Positions 10,891 through 22,700 of a DNA stretch of 64,000 bases are shown in pieces (position 1 is the first letter of the stretch; the number at the start of each line of letters is the position of its first letter). Made by a program: the position numbers and the translations under genes. This DNA is from Bombus terrestris (taxonomy: Eukaryota; Arthropoda; Insecta; Hymenoptera; Apidae): NCBI RefSeq assembly GCF_910591885.1, contig NC_063276.1, forward strand, positions 1,488,001 through 1,552,000, given 5' to 3'. A model generated the notes under the pieces. That model did not search any database, was not told where the DNA came from, and was given only the letters and a program-made list of their open reading frames with translations.

Positions 10891-13496
10891 TGTACGATGT
10901 TGCGAAACAAGTACGTGTTATGGAAGTTTCGGCTTTAAAAAACATCTCGTACGCATCGACGTAACGGTAACTAGTGTGACAATCTCTGTATCTAGATGTG
11001 TAGATCTATTAGAAGGAATGTACGAAAGGGGAGCGTTTTTCGTCTCTCTCGGAAGTCCAGTTCGCTAAACACGTTTCCCACTTAGCTACTCCGTCGAGTT
11101 TCTCGTTTCCTCGAGAAAATTCAAAGGCTCCGTGTTCGTTTCACAAAAGTTGCAGTTTCAAGAGTCCGCACCGTAAATAACCGAGCAAGCTCTTTGTCGA
11201 GTGCAAGTCTTTGCCAGTCTGCGAAGCCCGAGCATTATGCCAACGCTAACTTGAGATGACTAGGCAACGTGGAATGTTCTTCTTAGCATAGAGCAAAAAT
11301 CAAAGGAGGTGTAGACTAAAGTACTTTGAACACAGGTTGTAGAATAACCGCTTATGGATTCTCAGGAAACAACCGGCCTGATGCTGTAACTCGTTTCGCC
11401 GGTCATCGATGGTCGTCCTCGCAGGAAATCTATGGATAGATCGCTAAATTTTGCGCTGAATCGCACGCGCCACGAATATTATTCTCTTTTCTCCGATTTC
11501 TCGCTTGTAAATCGATCGAGAGTACGGCTCGTTTCTAACACAAATTTTCTTTGATCGCGAGAACAAATAATCGTAATCGATCGCGGTTTCTCGCTTTAAT
11601 TTAGCAGCTAGAAATTAGCAAAGAAATATTATTGCGCGATCCATGTATGCTTTCCCTCGCTCTTCGAGGAAATTTGAAAAATTAGTAAAAATATGTACGA
11701 GGATGATAGAATTCGTTGGAGGAAAAATCCGTAGCGTATACGCGATACTTTATTTTAAGAAGGATTTTAAAAAGACCAGATCTTACTTCTAAAGATACGA
11801 TTCGTTGTTGTTTATAAGAAAATTTGCCAACGGTTTTATCGTAGCGTTACTCGTAACACGATCGGAATACGTTTCGTTCGATTGGAATCTCTTTGGAAAA
11901 AATGGATTCTCAAACTCGCAACGTGATCCTCGGAATGCCTGAGCGGATGCTGCTCATCTTTTTAAAGATATACGTTTTCATTTTGGCCTGTGGTGTCCCT
12001 AACGGAGCCTTTGGAACGCGGTCAGATTAAAGGCGTTACCCTTTTATAATCTGGCTAGATTTAAGGTCTGGGCGTTTAGGATTCGGTCTAGCCTACCACA
12101 ACATGACCCTTCTTAGACTACGGTACCGATCGAGTTCCTCGAAAATCCGGTCCTTTCGACAAATCTTTCACCGACGTCACCCAAACCCAAAAACACCACC
12201 TGTTTCTTAAAAAATTAAATCTCCAACACTCTGGTCTTTAACGATACGCAAATAGAAGAAGAAAGTAAACCGAAATACGTCTTTCCAACTTTTGTAAATT
12301 TATTTCTAAGAGGGTGAAGAGGTGTTACCGTAAGACTTTCGTTATTCATTTTCCACTACCATCGGCGCAAACCGATTCAGAACGAACAACAACGTTTAGG
12401 GATGTTGAAAATGGACGAACCACCTCGTATGTGTTTTCCATGCCTACCCTTTTTGAATTTCTAGTTGGGTCTTGCGTTGCCCTTCTTCCATGGTACCAGC
12501 AGGCGAGCCACTCATTACGTCACGTAGTACAAATGACTTTAAATGCCACTCTGGCTCTTGTCGGCTATCCCTTTCGATTTCGACGTTGTCTGGGCACTCC
12601 CCTTTTATATTTCTCGCTGCCAGCATCGCCGACAATTCGGCCACGACGAAGGAGAGGAGCTGGAATCCAGTCGTTCCCTGGTGGTCATCGGTACTTCTCC
12701 TCCTTCTTCTTTTTCTTCTTCGTTGCCAGTCTTCGCCAGTTTTTTCCACTACCGATTCGTGGATCCTTGGTGAGACTCCTCGAGGTGAGACTTGGAGCGA
12801 GAAAGATGGACATTTCGGTGTCATCTTTTAATCGCCGTTGCTTCTTCGATGTTGGCGGTTTTCGTGTTTCATACGCGTACGTTGGTATTTCAATAGGAAA
12901 CTCGGGTTTGGTGGTTTGGATACGTTCGCTTTCAGCGATCTTTAGCGAAATTACATTTTATCGCAAAGTATAACGCACAATATAGACGCATCGATACAAA
13001 GTATCGCATGCAAGAAATGTTTCTGGCCTTGGACGATAATACCAATCTGTCTGTCTTTTGATAAGAACTATCCGTGACTTTGTGTCACGCAAAGTTATCA
13101 TTCTCAAAGTATTTACGGAATTATTTTAGCACTTCGAGGTTAAACTTTAATAGCTAAGTATCTTAAAATATCAAATCCTAAATAGCTTAAATACTCGTCG
13201 CGATCGATCGCATAAAGCGACTAATTACGTTCCATCGACGATCGGTAAGATGAAAGGGGAACCTCTAAAGAGAAAGGCGGACAGAACGAGTAAATTGGAC
13301 GAACTAATTTTCCAAACTACGAAACGTGACCTGTAACGACCGGAGAAGTTGAGAAAATCACGGATACCATCTACCTACGCAAAAAAATTTCCCACGCGAC
13401 GAGTCGTAATCAAAGTTAACTCGAAAAACCGAGAAAAAAAGAACACATAGTCAGACGCACGGATATCATTCGGCGTAACCAACGATCATTCTCTCT

Positions 13497-13521
13497 CTGA
13501 TAAACATTAGAGAGTTATCAG
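13497..13521. repeat. Perfect 7-bp hairpin with nested CT/GA stem
   Basis: CTGATAA (13497-13503) pairs with TTATCAG (13515-13521) across an 11-base loop. The adjacent CTCTCT and AGAGAG form a competing stem. It is small, its function is unknown, and it contains GATA-type cores. Confidence 0.4.
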
Positions 13522-14051
13522 GTGCATCGTATGCATTCCAGCTTTGCGCGAGAAAGTCGGAGGGCTTCTCGAGGACTTCGAGTGGCCGTCAAAATATTTA
13601 AATGACGAGCTTCGTGGCAGCGAAAACATCTGTTTTCTACTCAAACTTTTTCCCTTTTTTTCCTTTCGTTCGAGCTGTTCTCCTGAAAGAGCTCAGGATT
13701 CACATGTTCGTGACCATATGCGACGACCGACGATATAAATTAGAGCATCAGCTCGACCGCGTGTATTTTTGTCGTTCCACGGCACTTAATCTTTTTCGCT
13801 GATAAACGTGTCCTGTGGTCGCCATCCAAACGTGAATGAATCGTAATCAGCGTCCGCCTTGACCGTCCGATAAAACAAATTTAATTCAAGAAAATGGTTA
13901 TTCTGCGCGTTCGACGCGCTGCTTCCGGTGCACACCACGGTCCGGCAGTTCGGCGACGTAACGGCAGAAAATTATCGCGCCAAGGTTATCTGTTCATCGA
14001 TCGTAAATTCAAAGTTTCGATCGCCAGTTGCAATTTGCAAAATATATAACG

Positions 14052-14080
14052 CAGTACGCGACTATATGACAGTACGCGAA
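14052..14080 (+). repeat. Short direct repeat, period 19
   Basis: CAGTACGCGA occurs at about 14052 and again 19 bases later, each followed by an AT-rich triplet pair. This is a minor local duplication without other structure. Confidence 0.4.
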
Positions 14081-15500
14081 TATACAAAAGTTTCTCTTTA
14101 AAAAACGATCTTTTCTACAACGGACCATCCTATCGAAGGAAGTGGCAGTAATTTCTTCAAGATGGTAACCGCGTAGATCGGATGTTTCGCGGTCATTCGC
14201 ATCACATTCGCGTTGCCAGCATAGATTTGATACCGTAAACGATACTGCCACGATAAGAGTAATTAACGTTATAGGAAGTGCTGATCCGTAGGAGAAGCCT
14301 ATGAATGAATTATTCCGATTGCAAAGTCGGTTTAAGCTTCTGTTCGTCTCAACGAGGGCCTTTGACTATTCGCGTTATATAAATTAAAGATTCTTTCCTT
14401 TTTATTTTTCCGGTCGTTCGGACTTCTTCATCGCGATTCCGCGAACGTTTCATAAGACCTCCATTTACCGGCTGAACGGCACGGAACGGGAAAACGATTG
14501 ATTTTACTCGCGATTAGCCGATTGAACGACGACCGGGACAATTTACGTGGCTGGTACGAACAGCCACTGCAAATTTATACATTGATTAATTATAATTCGT
14601 TTAATCGATTCTACACGTCGGTTCTGTCCTACGCTGTCTTCTTTAATTTAGTTACGGAGAAACAAGTATAACGCGCGATCGGTTTTTCTCTAGCAGGCGC
14701 ATTCCTCGTATAATCTTTGGATTAGTTTCGCTTCGATAAATGGCTAGTACGAGCAAAGGTTGGCCTGAAATAGATTTACAATTGAAAAGATGTTTGAAAC
14801 AACTTTGCGTCCGACTTTTACCGCGAGATATCTATACGACGAATCTACATTTCAATGTTGCGATATTACATTTTACACGTTGGCCTATTCGCTTTTTCCT
14901 TCCTTATATTTACATTGATTTGCACATTTATCCATTCTAACGAAGTACGTACGTATCGCAGATAAATTAGCGATAAATCTATAATCATAAATCATGCAAC
15001 AAATTTACGCTCTCGCAATGGATGGTTATTTGAGTTGACGAAGAGATGAGACCTATGTTCGCAACAAGTCTACGCACTGGTAGATCACTTTACGATAAAT
15101 CAACATATTTTTATCGACGAGAAATTTACATTATCATCCATATCTGTATTGATATATCTCACTCGTATCTTTTTCTAAATCAAATAATAAAAGTGTCTAT
15201 ACTTGCGGGTCTCTGCAAGAAATTCGCATTCAACCTACATTCCCATCTGTTTTTACGTTTATAAAACATTTCGGAAAAAAATCTACATACGTAACGAGTA
15301 TCTTATTGTTTTATAATGCACGCATATTTATCTATCGATTTTCAACGTATGTACGAGTCAACTTGACACATATCGAGAAACACATTGTCACGTCCCTTTC
15401 AAATCGATGTTCGCTTTTTACATTTCCATCGAATTTCAATATGCGTGTACCGTGTAACCGATCTCGACGAACAATTATCGTTTGCCTCTGATAATTATCG

Positions 15501-18200
15501 CTTGTTCTTTTACTTTAAAATAGAGGAATTGGCGAGATAAACTGGTCTGCGAGAAGAAAAAGCAAAGTAGCAGGCAGATTTTAGAGGAATGGAAAAAGTT
15601 TGATCGATCAAGCCACGATAGAAGAAGAAGCCTCGAAGGTTGGTTTATCGCGGAGGAAGCGGGAACAGGCGCGAGAAAAACGCCTTCGTAACGAACGAAA
15701 ACGCGTCGATGCGATATTCTTTTACCAGTCGCGGCGTCGGTGGTGGGTGTGGGAGCGAATGCAATATTGTGCACCCACGTGCAACCGCTAAGCCTATAAC
15801 TCACGGGCAGCGCGCGCGTACACACGCGCGAGCTGTGTACACAGTTCCGCGACAAAGCGTACCTTGAATCAGGACATCGCGAACCTTGAATTCGCACGTG
15901 TGTGTACACGCGTGTATGTGTAACGAACAGCCTCCCCTGGGATTCAACCGTGTGTGCACCGGTTCTCACGCGATCCACCTCGACTATCGCCAGGCCACGC
16001 CAAGACTGTCGTTATAACCTATTTTTTAAAACGATGCTTACGATTTCTGGTTGAAAGGAAACGTTCGTCCTACTCGTTCGGTAGCGAATAGACAGCCATC
16101 GAAAGATGGTATCTCATTAGAGACGATTTAACGTAAAATAGTTAATCTTAAGGTCATGGCGTTAATCGAATTCGCTAAATGTCCGCTTGGACAAATTGTA
16201 TATCGTAGGAAGCACGGAGGAAGAGAGGAATATTGGGAAGACGATTTCTGATAAATTGGCGGATTTCGAGTTATAGCAGGTTTTTTCTTTCCTTCGCAAA
16301 TATTCCCACAGTAACATCGACTTAAGAAGAAGAGGAAGAAGCTAAGGAGAAGAAAAAGAAGATCGAAGTAAGACATATGGGGAGAAAAGATCGGAGGTTA
16401 ACGTACCACGAGATGTCTGTGAAAGACACTTATGTAGAAAGGCGCGGTTGCATCGGGTATATGTACACCTTTTGGAAACGCGACAATGCGGCACAGTCTT
16501 GCCAGGGTCGGTAAAAGTTAAACACCGAAAGAAATGTGTCCAACAATGCGGTAATTTCGCGGTGTCTCGAGGGAATGTTGAACTTTTCAACGCGATGATT
16601 TAGTGATATTTAGTCGTTGGCAAGGAACCTGCGCACCGACATTTTTCTTCCAAACAGGAAGGAACAGTTTGAAAGGCACCGTAGGCGTGGTATCCTAACA
16701 GGCAGGAGATCTTCAACTTGCCTCGAATTCGTCCCTATCTCTTTGAAAACATTAAAGAATCGTATTCTCACGAAGTGGAGAATCGGTCAGTGGAATACGT
16801 ATAAGATAGGGAAAACTTCTTTCGATTGGAATTTCTCTCTCCGACAGGTTCAACCACTTTCTTCGACCAATTTTCCCCGTAATCCTTTTTGTCCCTCGTG
16901 TAATCAAAGAAATATCACTGTTCTTCTTCGTTCGAACGATATTCATCGGTTTAACACCGGCCATGTTCGAATGTTCGAATAAAATTCCACCTACGAAGGG
17001 TTAACGGTTCACGTATTACGCGAAAAGGCAATTACCCCGCGGAGAATATTTCGTCCGATATTTAACGATTGTCCGGGGAATAAAAGGAGTAGATGGCACA
17101 AGTATCGCGTGGAATTCGAAAGGCAATGACGTTGAAACAACAACGGAGCACGACGCAACACGCCGGCTGCAGCAACAATTGCCGCAGCAGCGATATTTGA
17201 CCTACGATATTTGCCTTAACCACGATGTCGTTCGATTGCACAAACCTGTCCCTGAACCCGAGCACGGTGCTCTTTACTCTTCCCAGGCATCGGCACGATG
17301 AATGTGTGCGCGAAGAAGCCCAGGCACGCACCACAAGCGCAACCGAGACCGCACATCGCGCCGTCGATTCCTATCCGAAACCGTTTGCTCTTAATCGTTG
17401 CGCGCCACTCGTTTCTTCTTTTCGAAATACTCGCCAGTCCCATCGATTTCTTTCTTCTAACCATTCCTCCCTTTCTTAGAAATTTTGTTTCGAATCGTTC
17501 GTTTGGAATTTTACAATTTTAAACAAACTTCTCGCCAAGTGTTAAATAAAATTTCTATCGAAACCTTGCATCCTTGTTAATCGTGCATCGTTAATATTTT
17601 CCGTAATATTAATTTATAATTACGACTTTAATATCGCGTTTCGTACAAATACGATTTTTCTTTCTTTCGCTTCGAACGGTTACAAACTTCTGGATCTAGT
17701 TACGAGAGCCAAGTTGCAGCTGAACTACAGTTCGATCGATCGTTTCGTCTACCGGCTGTTTATTTGCGATGCAAGTATGACTCGTGCTCCGAAGTAACAA
17801 TACCTGCATCAGCGTACGCATCGACCAACGTACGCGTAAGCCGTCACTACCATCGTGTATCGATAAGGGATCGCGATCCGATCGACGCTGTAACGTTGTT
17901 AACGCGATTTCTGGGAATCGGTTATCGGTTGACGGTGATGCTCGAAAATGTATTTTTCATGTGATCATAACGAAGGAGAAGAATTCCACAGAATGCAGCT
18001 ATTCGCGCAAGCAGTACAACCTTCCACTGGTAACGTAGGGAAACGACGGAAGACGAGCCAACGTCGTGGTAAGACTAAGACCAAATTGATAACGATATAG
18101 GTAATAATTTTGACGAAAAACTAACGAAATTATTACAAATATACCGTCTTACGCGTGCCATCTGTTCGATAAAGAAGCGAAATTGAAATTTTCGTTGGTT
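15501..18200. other. Non-coding stretch
   Basis: A CpG- and palindrome-rich patch lies at 15.7 to 16.0 kb, a purine-rich run (AAGAAGAAGAGGAAGAAG type) at about 16323-16370, and ordinary mixed sequence follows. Frames of up to 167 codons (15475-15978 minus) run through the palindromic patch and show no motif. The word CGATATTTG occurs twice near 17190 and 17205. Confidence 0.6.
15811..15925. repeat. Cluster of palindromes and alternating GT/GC sequence
   Basis: GCGCGCGC, CGCGCG around TACACA, and the perfect 12-bp palindrome CTGTGTACACAG (15833-15844) follow one another. Another GTGTGTACACGCGTGT-like run comes near 15900. Two copies of ACCTTGAAT lie between them (about 15860 and 15883). The patch is prone to hairpins and left-handed DNA. 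No gene function is evident. Confidence 0.5.
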
Positions 18201-18395
18201 GTGCCGTGATCGACGCCAAGCGGCGACGCGCGTTCGATCGATCGGCTAATTACGTGCTGCGATTTCCGCGACGATCCATCTTTCGAATTCGTTGTCCGGG
18301 CAATGTGGTCGTCGACACGCGCAACTACGATAGACGTTCGCTGCGTACGTTGCGTACACTATAGGTAGACGAGACGCTGCAGTTGCATTCGCGTG

Positions 18396-18496
18396 GGCGT
18401 ATAAAGGCGATTCCCGCGCGGCTCTCTTCTCGTCTTTCTCTTTCGCCAGCGTGATAAGTGCGCACCGCGAAAAACGAGACGCCGGATGTGACGTCA
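18396..18496 (+). promoter_or_regulatory. Candidate core promoter: TATA box plus CRE
   Basis: TATAAA sits at 18400-18405 in a GC-rich setting (GGGCGTATAAAGGCG). About 25 to 35 bases downstream there is a pyrimidine run (CTCTCTTCTCGTCTTTCTC) that could serve as a TCT-type start. A consensus palindromic CRE, TGACGTCA, is at 18489-18496. The combination fits an animal core promoter on the plus strand. No confident exon follows, so a non-coding transcript or chance remain possible. Confidence 0.3.
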
Positions 18497-20567
18497 CCGC
18501 GACCCCGCATATTTGCGTACACACAGCGACGCGCGCGATTGCACGCCGCCGCAATAATTTGGTTCCGACCAGCAGCTTGCACGCCTCAGACCCACCACGC
18601 CGTCTCGTTTTCGAATCCTTCCTGGAATTGCTTACTTACTTACGTACAAAACCAGCGCAAGCGTCATCGACCGTTTACCAAACGAGAGTATGTTTCGTTT
18701 ACGGTGATTTGCGCGCCGAGATTAGTCGCAGAATCCTATTGTCTCCGTAGATTTTTAAATTATACTTTTTGCAAAATGCTTTAAACGAAAAGATTAGAAT
18801 TTTGTAGGGGAAAGAGGATCGAACTTTTATTTTTTGAAAATTACGGGGGAATTCGGAAAGTACGTAACCGCACGAGATTCGTGCGATAGCTTCTGTCGTA
18901 GGAAGACAGATTGTCGTAAATGGCAGGTGTGCGAGGTTCGCCTCTTTTATTTCCTTTACAATTATTCAAGTACTAGGCTAATAAAAGTGACGCTTTTATT
19001 AATACACCTTGGCTTATAACGGTACAATCGTTGCATACGTCACGCGCGAACCTTGCAGCAGATTAAGTTTGCGTTTAAAAGTTATTAACGACCGACGTAC
19101 TATGCTTTCTACGAATTAAGTTTACGTTTAAGAAGCAGTGGTAGCCGATACCTATACTCCGTTGAAGAGTCGAACGAAAAATAAGCGGAGAAAGAAACGA
19201 CGATGTGTGATTACTGTGATGCGGGATATAAATCCAAACGGTTGAACGTTCAACGATGTAAAGTTTGAGCGGATAGTATGAAGGATCAGCCGATCGAGCG
19301 TTTCGAACGACGAAATCGGGAGGCGGCGTTAAGAGGAAGCTGCTGCTTCGCAACTTCGATGGCAGCCTCGTCTCGAACCGCGTAGTAATTTGGCAAAGAG
19401 AGTTATGTCGCATCGGACGTAGCTGTATAAGACCAACGCGCTTAAAACGAGTCGGGTACGTGTACGTGCGCGTAAGAAACCAAACAGCGGTAATTTTTAC
19501 GAGTAAAAAATCGGATATACCAGCCATGTAAATAATGAATTATTTCCGTGACTCCTCTGCGACCGTGTTTAGTTGATGTATGGCGCGTAGTTGGATCGAC
19601 GCAACTATGTGTCCGCGTGATTAATGACAAACGAAAGCGATCGTGTTGTCGGAGAAGCACGAAGTTAAGTCGCTGAATGATTTGTGAACATTTCTGGTGA
19701 GAAATGCAAAGATGCCGTGGCAGCGAATTGCCCGAAGCTGGCTGGTTTATCGTAGCAATTTCTTTCTTCCACTCGCTTCTCGTCTTTTTAATTCTTTTTA
19801 ATTAATTTTAAGCCTTGGGTGAACGCATTTACTCGTAACAAATTCGCAAACACCCAACACCCCGTCCAAGAGATCGGTAGCCTGTGAAACGACCGTTCCA
19901 ACGCGACAGAGTGTCTTAAACGCGATTACGGTGGATGCAGGATACGGTGTCGGCGACACGGAGAGCGTGGAACAGAGCAGCAAGGAAGAACGCAGGGGCG
20001 TTGGTGTCGGTGCCAGCCTCTTTCAGCCATTATTCCTCACGGTTCGTATCGACGAACCGGACTGACCTCTCTCGATGTCCGTAAATTACGATGCATTCCA
20101 GTCGATGTTCCACGGTGATAAGTCGCGGCCTCCAAATGTTTCGTCGCTGGCGGGCATTATTTTCGCCGCTCGCGAGCCGATTGCTCGCAGATACGAGCGG
20201 ACAGACGGCTCGCGCGAAACGAGCTGTCGATGCATAACGAACCCGAGAGCGAGCTGGATACAAGGATCGTGCTCTACATATATTTACGCAACCGGCCCAA
20301 CGGTCCAGCCGCTTCTTTATTTTTTCATGGCAATTTGCTGCCAGATGTTATTACGTACGCGATTACCGGACGGTAATGTGACGGTGTTTACGGCACGGGT
20401 AACGATACCGCGATTGATAATCGGACATACCGCTCTGTGTCCGTGTATCCGCCTTTCGCGTTTGTCGCGCAGGAGGTGCGTCGTTTTTCCCTCCTCTCGC
20501 GACCGGTTTCTTCTATATACGCGTGTGTATGTAATTAATAACGGGGAACAAATCAGGGATAAAACGT

Positions 20568-20581
20568 AAAAAAAAAAAAAA
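20568..20581 (+). repeat. A14 homopolymer
   Basis: Fourteen A residues in a row are followed by TATAAAAGG. This could be a simple slippage tract or the tail of an old retroposed sequence. No target-site duplication was recognised. Confidence 0.6.
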
Positions 20582-21306
20582 TATAAAAGGGTTTAAACGC
20601 AAGGAAACTGCATCGAGCTACTTCGAACTCCGACGATCTCATTGGTATGTTGCCTCGTTACAGCGTTGCAGCCAACATAAGCAAGTTAATTCAATTTAAA
20701 TATCGCAATTAATCCAAGAAAACGCTAGTCACGAGCGACTCTCGTGGCAGTTAACGTGTTAATTATCTTGGAAAGCGAACTTCTCAGCCAACGTACCACT
20801 TACAAAATCGACGAGCAAGACCAAAACCCATCTTACACACGCCCAACGTTTTCCATCTCGTCGTATCCACCCACCCTTCTCCACACGATCCTCCCTGTTC
20901 ATCTATTTTCCTTCGCGCGTCGCTCCTCCCTCGAACAAGAATCACTTTACCACGCACCAGCGTAATATACGTGCCTCTTCTCGTCTCGTAAACTCGTTCC
21001 CTCGACTCTCTCGACAAATCCGACGCCGCCTTTTTCCCCTCCTTTATCGTTCGGTTTCGTTCCTGTTTTCCTTATCGGTTATTTAAATGTTACGGGTTAA
21101 TACGAGCCACGGCTGAATCAAAACCACCTACCACGAGGAACGAATAGCCGAGTCTCGGGACGCCGGTCAAGACCCGTGATCGACTCTGCCGATAGAACGA
21201 ATTCCATAGCGACCGTGAATCGACGTTTGCGCGTCGAGGAATACGAAGCGCGCCTATGGCCAATGGCCAAACAGTCAGAATGGTCAGTTATGCGCGATCA
21301 AGATAA

Positions 21307-21627
21307 ATGGCGGCCCGTCGTGCAGTGGCGTTCCTCTTCGTGCAAGCCATCGACCAACCGCGGAATATCCATCCGACGTTATGGCTCTATGAAAACGTCC
21401 TGGGTCGCGGGTCCTCGTCCGTCCGAGAATATAACTCGTCGGCATTCGTCACTTCGGCCATCATCGATTACACCCTGGATGCCGTTTCTGATGGAATCAT
21501 TTATCGGACGGCACGGCGGCTGCTTTCTTTTCTCTCGTTGGCGAACTCTTCGACGAAGGTCGCTGCGATGCTGCGTCCGGCTATTCGTTTCGAGTCCCAG
21601 GCCTCTCTAGATGCGATCGATCGGTGA
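21307..21627 (+). other. Open frame of unknown coding status ending at a donor-like site
   Basis: The frame encodes 106 residues. It starts at an ATG with a favourable context (AATGG) and has mixed composition without low-complexity runs. It ends where GATCGGTGAGAAACG occurs, so the stop TGA lies inside a sequence resembling a splice donor (G then GTGAGA). If spliced there, this could be a first coding exon. Against this, a 144-codon frame overlaps it in another phase, no domain is recognised, and no matching acceptor exon is visible. I consider it more likely chance than real. Confidence 0.15.
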
Positions 21628-22248
21628 GAAACGACAGGCTGGATTTCTGCTGATTTTCGTATTAATTCTCGGAACGTGAAGCTGCGAGACTGGTTTGCAT
21701 TTTTAGAGTTCCCCGCCAGACATCAGACAGACGATTTACCGTAGTTTTAATTTCGGTACTTGCAATGTTTGGTCTGTAGATTTGACAATCAGACTGGATA
21801 AAATGCAAGCTTAATCCTCTCTCCAAATCTCTTTGGAAATAAACGTTCGATCGTCCGAGAAACTAAATTCTCCACGCATCGACGAAAACTTTGGCTACTT
21901 CGAAAGAAAGCCTACTCTCGCGCTCCGACTACCAAACCACGTTCAACGTCCAAATTACTTCTAAACCCGTTGGTCCATTCGACGTCCATTCGACGTTCCA
22001 CGTAAATTCCCATGTTCTGAAACCAAATCGCGTCAAATCCCAGCGAATCTCGTTCGTCCGACCTACGCTCAAAAGCATCGAACGTGCAAAGCTTGCGACC
22101 TTGAACGAGCAAAGGCGGTCGACGCACACAGCCACGCAAACTTCCGTTTGGCCAACCCTTCGGCTATGGAGCAACTTGTATCGGCGTCGATACCTGTCGA
22201 CTCGATCGAGGATCGTCCCGTCAGAGGTGACGCGGTAACAAAATCCAG

Positions 22249-22266
22249 CGGTCGGTCGGTCGGTCG
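22249..22266 (+). repeat. CGGT tetranucleotide repeat
   Basis: CGGTCGGTCGGTCGGTCG gives four perfect CGGT units plus two bases. It is a short microsatellite. Confidence 0.7.
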
Positions 22267-22640
22267 AGCACGCGGTACACGGAGATTCTTTTCCAAAAAC
22301 GTCGTCCGCGAGGCACCTGCGCCGTGAAATTCCTGTCTGGCGTCCGCGTCGTGTTCTCTATGCAACCGGCCGATGGAGTGGGAGTAAATGGTGGCGACGA
22401 TGACGAAAGAACGAAAGAAAGGAAGAGGAACGCGCGAGAATGGAGGTGGGAGAGCACGGGGGATGCTGTCTCGCTCGTTCACAGGGCCATCCATTGACGC
22501 CTTTAGCCCGGCTTTTATGAATGAAGTCCTCCCCACCACCGTGCGCTCGCGCGATCTTACGTTGCACATGCGCTCCGCGGCTGCGTGCGCACGTTGCGCT
22601 CTCGTTGCACACGACTGCGAGCGTAACGATGCAACGCGTC

Positions 22641-22678
22641 GTCCGTATAATAGTCGTCCGTACGGACCGACTACTATT
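22641..22678. repeat. Inverted repeat centred on TCCGTACGGA
   Basis: A perfect 10-bp palindrome TCCGTACGGA (22657-22666) is flanked by AATAGTCG on the left and CGACTACTATT on the right. These pair except for a small bulge. The word GTCGTCCGTA is also directly repeated just upstream (from about 22638 and 22653). It is either a cruciform-capable palindrome or a dimeric protein site. Confidence 0.45.
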
Positions 22679-22700
22679 CCCTATTAGCGCTTATAGATAG

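Larger units (their letters stand above)
9601..12300. other. Non-coding stretch
   Basis: No gene is recognised. One minus-strand frame of 104 codons (9617-9931) ends inside the possible transposon end at 9912 and shows no motif. Two short direct repeats are listed separately. The sequence from about 10950 to 12300 has no open frame of note and no repeat visible by eye. Confidence 0.65.
12301..15500. other. Non-coding stretch with overlapping frames at 12.3 to 13.0 kb
   Basis: The longest plus-strand frame in the window (12314-12973, 219 codons) lies here. A 126-codon minus-strand frame overlaps it, and a TTC-rich tract around 12700-12724 keeps frames open. No domain is visible in either, so I treat both as chance. 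From 14.7 to 15.5 kb the sequence is AT-rich with closed frames. The word TGATAATTATC at 15489-15499 resembles the GATA palindromes near 36 and 38 kb. Confidence 0.6.
18201..20700. other. CpG-rich stretch around a candidate promoter, then non-coding
   Basis: The interval 18.3 to 18.7 kb is CpG-rich and holds the TATA and CRE motifs described separately. Downstream, frames of 100 to 165 codons (for example 20075-20569) carry no recognisable motif. The sequence around 20290-20350 contains balanced, non-repetitive words suggestive of constraint, but that cannot be judged without alignment. Confidence 0.55.
20701..22700. other. GC-richer stretch with overlapping frames on both strands
   Basis: Several frames overlap here: 21176-21610 and 21307-21627 on plus, 21912-22139 and 22069-22569 on minus. 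Open frames in many phases at once are expected from GC-richer sequence with few TA words. The frame at 21307-21627 is listed separately because it has a good start context and ends at a donor-like site. TGGCCAA is tandemly repeated at about 21256-21270. Confidence 0.55.

Noticed and set aside
12314..12973. Longest frame of the window (219 codons, plus)
   Set aside because: A 126-codon minus frame overlaps it, a TTC-rich tract keeps it open, and no motif or exon borders are convincing.
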